Part shown: in pieces, positions 4,996 to 11,619 of the stretch
How the letters are laid out: the number at the start of each line of letters is the position of its first letter
Position numbering within the stretch: position 1 is the first letter of the stretch
NCBI GenBank assembly: GCA_964628185.1
Contig: CAZVLQ010000039.1
Span: 1 to 11,619 of the forward strand
Reading direction: 5' to 3'
DNA: 11,619 nt
Source of the DNA: CAZVLQ01 sp964628185
GTDB taxonomy: Bacteria; Pseudomonadota; Zetaproteobacteria; Mariprofundales; Mariprofundaceae
Program-made: the position numbers and the translations under genes
Notes under the pieces: generated by a model
What the model was told of the DNA's origin: nothing
Database searches by the model: none
The model's input: the letters and a program-made list of their open reading frames with translations, nothing else

Positions 4996-7900
4996 GTTTT
5001 TCTCCTTTGTTCTGACCGGACATTTTCATATTTTCCGGCAGCGGTCTGTTGCGTTGCCAGAGATAATAAAGCATCGGGATAATGAACAGGGTCAGCGTGG
5101 TGGCGGCCAGTGTGCCGAAGGCCATGGATACGCCCAGGCCTCCGAAAACGGGATCGGAAATCATGATTGAAGTACCGGCGATAACGGCAAGCGCGGTGAG
5201 CAGAATGGGCCGGGCACGTATGGCGCCTGCTTCCAGCACGGCTTCCTTCAACGCATGCCCCCGGCGGCGATAGTCGCGTGTGAAATCAATCAGCAATACG
5301 GAATTCCGCACCATGACGCCGGCCAGCGCGATCATACCGATCATCGAGGTGGCGGTGAATGGTTGCCCGGTCAGCCAGTGCCCGGGGAAAATGCCGATCA
5401 TGGTCAACGGGACGGGCGCCATGACCAGAACAGGGAGCAGGAATGCTCCGTAGTAGGCCACCATGAGAAAATAGATCAGGAGCAGGGCGATGATGAAGGC
5501 AGCGCCCAGATCGCGAAACACATCCAGGGTCAGGCGCATTTCACCATCCCACAGCAGGCGATAGCCGAAGGTGCCGTCCGGCTGCGTGCGGGTGAAATGC
5601 ATGCCGCCGGTTTTCACCGGCACGCCGGGCAACAGCTCCCTGCCGTCCATGCGCTTGTCCATATCCAGCAGCGAATACACTTGTGAGCCAAGCTTCGGTT
5701 CACCGGAAACATAGCTCACGTTATGCCCATCCTTGGTGAACATCGGCGGTGCTACCGTGGTTTTCCGCCAGTGTGCGATGGCGGACAGGGGCACGGGACG
5801 GCGTTTGCCGGTCACATAAATTCTGTCCAGATCAGATGCGTGTACGCGCATGGCTTGCGGCATGCGCACCCGGATATTCACCGGATGATATTCAGTGGCC
5901 ACATGTACGACACCGATATTGAAACCGGCCAGAAAATCGTGCAGTGCGCGTGCGACCTGTCCCGTAGCCACCCCGAGGCGCGCGGCTTTTTCACGATTGA
6001 TGGTCAGGCGCAATTCCTCTTGCGCATCGCCAACGGAATCATCCACGTCCACCACATCGTAGGTGTGCTCGAACACCCCGCGCACCTTTTTGGCCAGCGC
6101 ATTTCGCACACCGTCGTCCGGGCCGTAGATCTCGGCCAGCAGTGTGGCGCGCACCGGTGGCCCCGGCGGGTCTTCAACCAGTTTGATATTGGCCTCCGGG
6201 TGGCGTTTCCGTACCGGTCTCAACCAGGCGCGCAACGCCTGCACGATGGCATCGGATTGAATGTGACGTTCTTCCTTGCGCGCCAGATTGACACGGATTT
6301 CCGCCAGTTGCGGCCCCTTGCGCAGCACCGCGCCTCTGAGCATGCCGTTGAAATCAATGGGTCCGGCTTGTCCAACGAAGGCTTCATAATCGGTCACCAT
6401 TGGATGACGGCGCACTACGGCTGCCACTTCGCGCGCCACCGCATCGGTTGCTTCCAGTGGCGTGCCCTCGGGCATGTCAATGGTGATATTGAAGGTGTTC
6501 TTGTTGCCCTTGGGCAGCATCTTCAATTCCACTGTGCCGGGTGTAAGCGGACCATTGATGCCCGACGGACGGATGAACTGCCATGCCGGTTCCCACATGG
6601 CGAAGGCGAACAGCAGCGTCACAATAAGCCACAGCATACGCCTGTATTTCGTACCCTCCAGCAACGGGGTGGCCAATTTCATATAGGTGCGGTGTATCCA
6701 GTCCTTCGGCTGACGAGTTTCATGTTCCAACTGGATTGCAGCCTTTTCGCACCGTATCCATCGTTGGGCGATCCATGGCGTGAACATATAGGCAATGACC
6801 AGTGAGGTAGCCATCGCCACCGGCACGTTGAACGGAATCGGTCCCATATACGGCCCCATCATGCCGGTTACAAAGTGCATCGGCAGGAATGCGAGTATGA
6901 CGGCAATCGTGGCAATAATCGTCGGCTTGCCGGTTTCGTTGGTGGCGGTGATAATGACTTTCGCCTTGTCACGCAAGCTTGCCGCGCCTGCGTGCAAATG
7001 GCGATGGATATTCTCAATCACCACAATGGCATCGTCCACGAGCAGTCCCAGCGCCAGAATCAGGGCGAACAGCGTGATGCGATTGATGGTTTGACCGGCC
7101 AGCAGGCCGATGGCCAGCACGATGAACAGAATCAGCGGAATATTCAGTGTCACAATCGCGGCTTCACGCCAGCCCAGGAAGATGAGTAGAATAATAACGA
7201 CCGAAACGATGGCTACGCCCAGATGCTCGATCAGAAGGTTGACCGCATCGTCGGCGCGTGCGCCGGAATCGCGGGTGATGGTCACATTGACATTATCGGG
7301 AATCAGATCACCCTTCAGGGTGTCCAGTTTTTCCTCAATCCGCTGTGTGACGAATACGGCATTGGAGCCGCGCTTCTTGGCCAGCGCAATGGAAACGGCC
7401 GGCATTTCGGTATCCGCATCATCGATGTGAGTGTGTAGATGGCCGGCCGGCCCAAAACCGATACGGTGATAGGTCGAAATTTCCGCCGGGCCATCTTTAA
7501 TGTCCGCAATATCACGCAGGTAAACAGACTTGTCATGCCATGCGCCGACAATCAGGCGGCCCACTTCGTCCGCATTTTTCAGATAGCCATCCAGCCATAC
7601 GCGGCGTACTTTGTTATCGCCCACCAGATCGCCTTCGGGACCACCGGCATTGGCACCGGCCAACTCCCGGTGCAACTGTCCCAGCGTGATGCGGTAGGCG
7701 GCCAGCCGGGCCGGATTCAGTGCAATGGTGATTTCATGGTTGCGGCCACCGATGATATCCGCGACGGAGACATCAGGTAGCGGTGCAAGTTGCTCGCGCA
7801 CGCGTTCGGCCAGGCGTTTGAGCGCCAAGCCGTCCATTTCCGGTGAAGACAAGGTAATCACCGATACCGGCACGTCGTCCACATCCATCGGTTTGACCAG

Positions 7901-8308
7901 CGGTTGCGCCGCACCCGGCGGAATGCGGTCCAGGTTATGCATGATTCGATCGTAGAGTTTGACGAGGCTTGCTTCCTTGTCCGCACCCACCTTGAACATC
8001 ACCGTTACCACGCCCATGGAGTCCTGCGCCATGCCGTAGGTGTGATCAATGCCCGGCATTTCGCGCAGCACCATTTCCAGCGGTTTGACCACCAGATTAC
8101 GAACCTCGGCCGGACTCGCCCCCTGCATGCGTACGAGCACATTGGCCGCCGGCACGTCAATATGCGGATTTTCCTCACGCGGGGTGATGAATAATGCCAT
8201 GAGTCCAAGCAGAAAAATCAGCAGGCAGATGACAGGTGTCATGCTGGTATTTATTGCCGCCGCGCCCAAACGGCCGGCGATATTCAGTTGCGTATCGTTT
8301 TGGGACAT
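4985..8308 (-). CDS. RND efflux permease (AcrB/HAE-like inner-membrane subunit)
   Basis: A 1107-aa inner-membrane transporter of the RND superfamily, full length. TM1 is at ~24-42, a large periplasmic porter domain follows, then TM2-TM6 begin near 'LGVAIVSVVIILLIFLGW'. TM4 carries the proton-relay pair D425-D426 in 'LLVDDAIVVIEN', equivalent to D407/D408 of AcrB. A long cytoplasmic loop leads to the second half, whose TM10 contains 'VRNSVLLIDF': R1001 stands where AcrB has K940. The DD pair and the absence of the heavy-metal pumps' single-Asp DGA motif place it nearer drug/organic-solute RND pumps than CusA/CzcA. The substrate cannot be read from sequence. It starts at ATG 8308, three bases after the membrane-fusion gene's stop and without a strong ribosome site, implying translational coupling; it overlaps the following DUF2892 gene by 11 bases. 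Confidence 0.96.
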   Translation of the reverse strand: MSQNDTQLNIAGRLGAAAINTSMTPVICLLIFLLGLMALFITPREENPHIDVPAANVLVRMQGASPAEVRNLVVKPLEMVLREMPGIDHTYGMAQDSMGVVTVMFKVGADKEASLVKLYDRIMHNLDRIPPGAAQPLVKPMDVDDVPVSVITLSSPEMDGLALKRLAERVREQLAPLPDVSVADIIGGRNHEITIALNPARLAAYRITLGQLHRELAGANAGGPEGDLVGDNKVRRVWLDGYLKNADEVGRLIVGAWHDKSVYLRDIADIKDGPAEISTYHRIGFGPAGHLHTHIDDADTEMPAVSIALAKKRGSNAVFVTQRIEEKLDTLKGDLIPDNVNVTITRDSGARADDAVNLLIEHLGVAIVSVVIILLIFLGWREAAIVTLNIPLILFIVLAIGLLAGQTINRITLFALILALGLLVDDAIVVIENIHRHLHAGAASLRDKAKVIITATNETGKPTIIATIAVILAFLPMHFVTGMMGPYMGPIPFNVPVAMATSLVIAYMFTPWIAQRWIRCEKAAIQLEHETRQPKDWIHRTYMKLATPLLEGTKYRRMLWLIVTLLFAFAMWEPAWQFIRPSGINGPLTPGTVELKMLPKGNKNTFNITIDMPEGTPLEATDAVAREVAAVVRRHPMVTDYEAFVGQAGPIDFNGMLRGAVLRKGPQLAEIRVNLARKEERHIQSDAIVQALRAWLRPVRKRHPEANIKLVEDPPGPPVRATLLAEIYGPDDGVRNALAKKVRGVFEHTYDVVDVDDSVGDAQEELRLTINREKAARLGVATGQVARALHDFLAGFNIGVVHVATEYHPVNIRVRMPQAMRVHASDLDRIYVTGKRRPVPLSAIAHWRKTTVAPPMFTKDGHNVSYVSGEPKLGSQVYSLLDMDKRMDGRELLPGVPVKTGGMHFTRTQPDGTFGYRLLWDGEMRLTLDVFRDLGAAFIIALLLIYFLMVAYYGAFLLPVLVMAPVPLTMIGIFPGHWLTGQPFTATSMIGMIALAGVMVRNSVLLIDFTRDYRRRGHALKEAVLEAGAIRARPILLTALAVIAGTSIMISDPVFGGLGVSMAFGTLAATTLTLFIIPMLYYLWQRNRPLPENMKMSGQNKGEKHDD

Positions 8309-8311
8309 GCG

Positions 8312-9361
8312 TTATTGCGCTTTTAATGCGGCGGTGTTGATGCGCATGCCGGTGCGCAGTGATTGTCCGGCGTTCCAGGCAATGCGCTCACCCACATGAA
8401 GACCGGCTACCACCTCGACATGGTCTGCATATTGTTCACCCAGCCGAATCTGCCGATAATGGGCAATGCCATGTTTATCCATTGTATAAACGCCTTTCAG
8501 ACCGGAACGATGAATCACGGCGGCAACGGGAATCAGGAGGGCATGGCGCATGCCCATGCGGAACCTGACCTCGGCGAACAAACCGGCACGAAGGTTCTCC
8601 CTGGAGTCCAGCGAAATTTTGACATGGAACTGATGGGATAACGGATCGGCGGCATTCACCAGTTGCCGGATACGACCGGTGCGCATCTGATGCAGAGCCG
8701 GAATGCTTGTATCCACTGCATCCCCCGGATTAAGCGCGCTCGCGGCTTCACCGGATATATCGGTTTCAACCAACAATTGGCTGGGATCCTCAATCGTTAG
8801 AATGGGAACGCCCGGTTTGGCCATATCGCCCGTATTTATGGCCTTGTGTACGACAATGCCATTGACCGGCGAAATGATTTCGGCGTAGCTCAACTTATTT
8901 TCTGCCTGCCTCATCCGTGAACGGGCGAGATTGAATCGCAGGCGCACCTTGTCAAACTGTTGTCTGCTCACTGCCTGTTCGGCCAGTAATTTCCGGTATC
9001 GTTCCAAATCTGTTTTGGCATCGGCAAAATCGGCGCGCGCCTGGGCCAGCCCTTGCCTGGCATTCACCGGATCTACACGCACCAGAAGCTGCTTCTTTTT
9101 GACACGGTCGCCCTCGCGCACGGTAATCGCGCGGATATAGCCTGAGATACGGGAAGATATGGCGACCCGATGATCGCTGCTGATGATGCCGCTGGTGATG
9201 TAATGTTCAGGCACATCGGAGGCATGCAGGGTCAGGATTTTGGCATCGATGGAAGGATGCGTTTCGTGCATGGCTTGTGTTCCATCGGCGGAACACGCGG
9301 CCAGTGAAACAGGCAGGCATACAATGATCAGACGGGTCCATTGCAAAACGGATAATTTCAT
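8312..9361 (-). CDS. RND periplasmic membrane-fusion (adaptor) lipoprotein
   Basis: A 349-aa adaptor protein linking the RND permease to the outer-membrane channel. It begins with a lipoprotein signal: a hydrophobic stretch ending in the lipobox L-A-A-C with C23 as the lipidated residue. It then shows the typical HlyD/AcrA order: half of a lipoyl domain with 'ISGYIRAITVREGDRVKKKQLL', a coiled-coil hairpin (~115-175, 'ARQGLAQARADFADAKTDLERYRKLL'-type heptads), the second lipoyl half 'IISPVNGIVVHKAINTGDMAKPG', a beta barrel and a membrane-proximal domain. ATG 9361 has GGAGGT 7 bases upstream and overlaps the tolC-like stop as ATGA. The frame is open further upstream to 9610 but that part lies inside the tolC-like gene and lacks adaptor-like sequence, so it is excluded. 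Confidence 0.95.
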   Translation of the reverse strand: MKLSVLQWTRLIIVCLPVSLAACSADGTQAMHETHPSIDAKILTLHASDVPEHYITSGIISSDHRVAISSRISGYIRAITVREGDRVKKKQLLVRVDPVNARQGLAQARADFADAKTDLERYRKLLAEQAVSRQQFDKVRLRFNLARSRMRQAENKLSYAEIISPVNGIVVHKAINTGDMAKPGVPILTIEDPSQLLVETDISGEAASALNPGDAVDTSIPALHQMRTGRIRQLVNAADPLSHQFHVKISLDSRENLRAGLFAEVRFRMGMRHALLIPVAAVIHRSGLKGVYTMDKHGIAHYRQIRLGEQYADHVEVVAGLHVGERIAWNAGQSLRTGMRINTAALKAQ

Positions 9362-10728
9362 CGAATGACCTCCGGGGTGAGTTTGCCCGCCGCCGCCAGC
9401 AGGCGCGCCTTGGCGATGATGAGCGCGTAACGGTAGTGAATGGCCTTGGCGCGCGCCCGGTCGGCGCGGGATTGCGCGTCCAGCACGTCGCTGCTTCGCT
9501 CCAGCCCCTGTTGTTCTCTTAATTTCCGGATACGCAACGATTCCAGGCTCTGGCGCAATACCTGTTTGCTGGCCGCAAGCCTGTGCCTTGCTTCCTGAAG
9601 ATGGCGCCACGAGGCCGACACGGCGTTATGGATATCTTGCGCCATATCTTCCAGTTCGAGTTCCCGTGCGGCGGTTGCCGCGCGGGCGGCATGCAACCGC
9701 GCCTTATCCGCCCCGCCGGAGAACAGATTGAATCGCAGCTCGGCGCCGATGGTGGTATTTCCATGCTTTGGCGCGGCAGTGTTGCTGTTCCATTCCTCGG
9801 TGGCCTGTAGATTAACGGCAGGACGAAACGGGGCTTTGGCGGCATCGGTATGAGCTTGCGCGACACTTAAGCGATGTTTTGCCGCCTGTAATTCGGGTTG
9901 GTTGGCGATTGCGGCCTCCAGCCATTGATCACGGCTTTGATCGGGAAGCGTCAGTTCGATTGCACCGTTGGTGGAGACAGGCGTACCGGGTGGCAGGCTC
10001 AGCAGACGCTGCAATTGTTCCCGTGCCGATGACACGGCATGGGAAGAAGATTCCAGGCTTACGCTGGCTTCAAGCATATGCGAGCGGGCATCCATTACAT
10101 CACTTGCAATGGCCAGTCCACGGCGCTTCAATGCCTCGGTATCCGCCATATGATCACGCGCGGCCTTCAGGGACTGTTCGGCTGCTTGACGCTCCGCCTG
10201 CAACTCTCTGAGCCGGGAGAATGTATTGATGACGTGGAGGATGGTCGTTTGCTGTTGCGCTATATATTGCCATTGGGCGCTTTTGGCGCTTGCGTCACCG
10301 GCGCGTTTTCCGGCCCATAATGCACCACCCTGATAGACAGGGATGGTGATGGAAATATCCGTGTGATAATTATTGACAGTGTCCGGATTATTCAGTCTGG
10401 ATATAGCAAAGTCCGCGGCTGTAAAACGCTTCTGCAATAGCTTGTCGCCAAACACACTGATGGGAGAGTCGGTGCGTGATACCGCGTAGGTGGCATCAAT
10501 TCGCGGCAGCAATCTGCCGATGGCGACATCGGCGTTCGCATCTATTTCGTCGCGTTGTTTTTCCGCAATACGCAAGCCGCGATTTGATTCTACTGCCATC
10601 ATGACCGCTTGTTTCAGCGTGATATTGGGTCCGGCCAGCACGGTTTGCGGAGATAATATAACAAATAACGTTATATAAAAATATGATAATATGTTTAGCA
10701 AAAAAAAGGGGCGATTGAAATTCATCAT
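9358..10728 (-). CDS. TolC-family outer-membrane efflux protein
   Basis: A 456-aa outer-membrane channel subunit. The first ~32 residues form a signal peptide (hydrophobic Ile/Leu/Phe-rich stretch ending 'TVLA'), followed by 'ITLKQAVMMAVESNRGLRIA', the usual first motif of the OEP family. Two internally similar halves, each with long helices, follow: 'LRIAEKQRDE...DVAIGRLLPRI' in the first and 'LQAAKHRLSVAQAHTDAAKAPFRPAV' in the second. It starts at ATG 10728 overlapping the ArsR stop as ATGA; a second ATG directly follows at 10725. The stop overlaps the adaptor gene start as ATGA. The signal-peptide region is much more AT-rich than the rest of the gene and contains palindromes resembling the operator in front of arsR (see 10677-10696). 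Confidence 0.94.
   Translation of the reverse strand: MMNFNRPFFLLNILSYFYITLFVILSPQTVLAGPNITLKQAVMMAVESNRGLRIAEKQRDEIDANADVAIGRLLPRIDATYAVSRTDSPISVFGDKLLQKRFTAADFAISRLNNPDTVNNYHTDISITIPVYQGGALWAGKRAGDASAKSAQWQYIAQQQTTILHVINTFSRLRELQAERQAAEQSLKAARDHMADTEALKRRGLAIASDVMDARSHMLEASVSLESSSHAVSSAREQLQRLLSLPPGTPVSTNGAIELTLPDQSRDQWLEAAIANQPELQAAKHRLSVAQAHTDAAKAPFRPAVNLQATEEWNSNTAAPKHGNTTIGAELRFNLFSGGADKARLHAARAATAARELELEDMAQDIHNAVSASWRHLQEARHRLAASKQVLRQSLESLRIRKLREQQGLERSSDVLDAQSRADRARAKAIHYRYALIIAKARLLAAAGKLTPEVIR
10656..10696. promoter_or_regulatory. Operator-like palindromes inside the start of the tolC-like gene
   Basis: Bases 10677-10696 form a 20-bp inverted repeat with one mismatched pair; its central 12 bases, ATATGATAATAT, are identical (on the opposite strand) to the centre of the palindrome over the arsR promoter at 11045-11064. 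A second repeat, ATATAAC-N7-GTTATAT, lies at 10656-10676. They fall within codons ~11-25 of the tolC-like gene. A role as an auxiliary binding site for the ArsR protein is inference; the sequence match itself is read directly. Confidence 0.4.
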
Positions 10729-11039
10729 TCATGATCTCCGTTGCATACTTCCGGGCAATAGATGTGCTGCAGAGCCGCGAGTAACCCCTCGAAAGCGGGA
10801 TTGGCAATGGCGTAATATACCTGCTTACCCCGTTTTTCATTGACCACAATTCCCATCAGTCGCATTTTGGTCAGGTGCTGGGACAGGTTGGACTGGGCTG
10901 TGCCGGTTGCCTGCATCAACTCCTGTACGCACATCGGCCCCTGCATCAGATGGCAAAGCACGGACAGGCGTATCTGATGTGCAATGGCGCGCAGCCCCTC
11001 CGATGCGAGCTTGATTTTTTCTTGCGGAATCGTTTGCAT
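10725..11039 (-). CDS. ArsR-family repressor of the YgaV/BigR (persulfide-sensor) type
   Basis: A 104-aa winged-helix repressor. The helix-turn-helix spans ~37-62 ('CVQELMQATGTAQSNLSQHL' then KMR), followed by the wing 'NEKRGKQVYYAI' and a C-terminal dimerisation helix. C29 in 'RLSVLCHL' and C95 in 'LQHIYCP' match, in position and local sequence, the two cysteines that form the sulfur bridge in YgaV (C29/C96), BigR and SqrR; C37 and C99 are extra. The arsenic/cadmium motif ELCVCDL is absent. It likely represses the efflux operon it heads and is released by persulfide or another thiol-reactive signal. It overlaps the tolC-like gene by ATGA. No Shine-Dalgarno precedes ATG 11039, and the promoter placement suggests that the mRNA starts at this ATG. 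Confidence 0.9.
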   Translation of the reverse strand: MQTIPQEKIKLASEGLRAIAHQIRLSVLCHLMQGPMCVQELMQATGTAQSNLSQHLTKMRLMGIVVNEKRGKQVYYAIANPAFEGLLAALQHIYCPEVCNGDHE

Positions 11040-11073
11040 GCGCGAATTATATTATCATATAATTATTTGTAAA
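11040..11073 (-). promoter_or_regulatory. arsR-operon promoter overlapped by a 20-bp palindromic operator
   Basis: On the minus strand TTTACA (11073-11068) and a perfect TATAAT (11051-11046) are 16 bases apart. A perfect inverted repeat AATTATAT-TATC-ATATAATT (11045-11064) covers the -10 and most of the spacer, so a bound repressor would block the polymerase. The seventh base after the -10 is the A of the arsR ATG (11039), predicting a leaderless transcript. Because the element is palindromic, TATAAT also occurs on the plus strand (11058-11063), with TTGCAT (11034-11039) 18 bases upstream, so the divergent gene at 11164 may share it. Confidence 0.75.
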
Positions 11074-11163
11074 GATGTTTTTCATTACGGCAGGGCCCCG
11101 GCCCGGACTACGAATGAATCACCGGGGTGAGTTCGAGGCGGTATTGATGATAGATTACCGTGC

Positions 11164-11598
11164 ATGCAAATATTTACCCCCTTGTTTTTCATTTTCGCCG
11201 GCCTGACTACACTCGCCGACTGGTATCTGGAATCGCGCCAGCGCCGGTCCGTAGCGGCCCGTCGTGATGTCGTACCGGTACGCTTTGCCGGCGTGATGAC
11301 TCCGGATGCGCACCGGAAGGCGGCGGATTATACGCTGGCCGGATTATATGTGAGGCGGTACTTTCGGCTGTGGGAACTGGCGTTGCTGCTGCTGTGGACC
11401 CTGGGTGGCGGTCTGGAGTGGCTGGACCGGATGGTGCGCCATGCCGGATGGAATGAGCCGGTGACCGGAACCGCGGTGCTGGCCGGATTCTTTTTCATTT
11501 CACACATGCTGGAGCTTCCGTTTGATCTCTGGCGTCGCTTTGGCATAGAGGCCCGCTTCGGCTTTAACCCGCATATTGCACGAGCGAGGCTGATATAG
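11164..11598 (+). CDS. M48 (Ste24-like) peptidase, N-terminal membrane domain ending at an early stop
   Basis: The 144 residues match the N-terminal domain of M48 membrane metallopeptidases (Peptidase_M48_N): a first TM helix (~3-20), 'MTPDAHRKAADYTLAG', a TM helix with 'LLLLWTLGGGLEWLD', another hydrophobic helix 'VLAGFFFISHMLELPF', and 'DLWRRFGIEARFGFN', the usual lead-in to the next membrane segment and the HExxH catalytic domain. In the family the chain continues for about another 270 residues. Here the frame meets TAG at 11596-11598; the seven codons after it to the window edge are open in the same frame and begin Ala-Asp, as the family often does at this point. So it may be a nonsense-disrupted gene, a sequencing error, or a stand-alone domain. 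ATG 11164 lacks a clear ribosome site. It is divergent from arsR; sharing its promoter region is possible. Confidence 0.68.
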   Translation: MQIFTPLFFIFAGLTTLADWYLESRQRRSVAARRDVVPVRFAGVMTPDAHRKAADYTLAGLYVRRYFRLWELALLLLWTLGGGLEWLDRMVRHAGWNEPVTGTAVLAGFFFISHMLELPFDLWRRFGIEARFGFNPHIARARLI

Positions 11599-11619
11599 GC
11601 GGATTGCGACCTGATTTTG

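Noticed and set aside
5723..6805. A 360-codon open frame on the plus strand
   Set aside because: It lies wholly antisense to the RND permease gene; the His/Arg/Gln-rich translation is typical of a reverse-strand shadow.
9362..9610. N-terminal extension of the adaptor protein (83 residues)
   Set aside because: It overlaps the tolC-like coding region and looks low-complexity; the lipoprotein signal and ribosome site fix the start at 9361.
11139..11160. CGGTA-N12-TACCG repeat just before the M48 start
   Set aside because: The 5-bp stem with a 12-base loop is too weak to claim a regulatory hairpin.
1..11619. CRISPR arrays, tRNA/rRNA genes, insertion sequences or attachment sites
   Set aside because: No regularly spaced direct repeats, RNA-gene signatures, transposase or integrase frames or terminal repeats were seen.

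Overview
The window looks like chromosomal DNA of a Gram-negative proteobacterium, probably one with a respiratory or chemolithotrophic, sulfur- or metal-exposed lifestyle. The evidence is a tripartite RND/TolC efflux pump, two Crp/Fnr-type regulators, an FNR-type promoter in front of a periplasmic cytochrome-c'-like protein, and several small redox- or thiol-associated families (AhpD-like CMD proteins, DUF302, DUF2892, TPMT-like methyltransferase). I cannot name the genus from the sequence alone. No rRNA, tRNA, CRISPR array or transposase gene was seen.

Right to left (minus strand, 11039 to 2183) runs a long, tightly packed gene train. It begins with an ArsR-type repressor whose cysteines (C29, C95) match the persulfide sensors YgaV/BigR/SqrR. 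The order is then TolC-family outer membrane protein, lipoprotein membrane-fusion protein, a 1107-aa RND permease, a DUF2892 two-TM protein, a 189-aa AhpD/CMD-like protein, DUF302, a TPMT-like methyltransferase, a Crp/Fnr regulator and a second DUF2892 protein. Most early junctions are ATGA overlaps or gaps of a few bases, with strong Shine-Dalgarno sites elsewhere. The train is headed by a near-consensus sigma70 promoter that lies inside a perfect 20-bp palindrome, and the arsR message appears to be leaderless. A near-copy of the palindrome sits inside the start of tolC.

A second, shorter minus-strand unit (1821 to 565) holds a small CMD/AhpD-like gene, a truncated relic of the same TPMT-like methyltransferase, and a second, different Crp/Fnr regulator. 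It therefore echoes the methyltransferase-Crp order of the large unit. Divergent from it is a 64-aa protein with four regularly spaced cysteines (1881-2075, plus strand). At the left edge a secreted cytochrome-c'-like protein (455 to beyond base 1) is preceded by an FNR-type box placed where a class II activator site would be. At the right edge, divergent from arsR, is the N-terminal domain of an M48 (Ste24-like) membrane peptidase that ends at an in-frame TAG before any catalytic domain.

Working model (inference): reactive sulfur or thiol-active compounds relieve ArsR repression. This induces an efflux pump together with a small membrane partner, peroxide/thiol-active CMD protein, DUF302 and an S-methyltransferase, with Crp/Fnr regulators linking the response to respiratory state.
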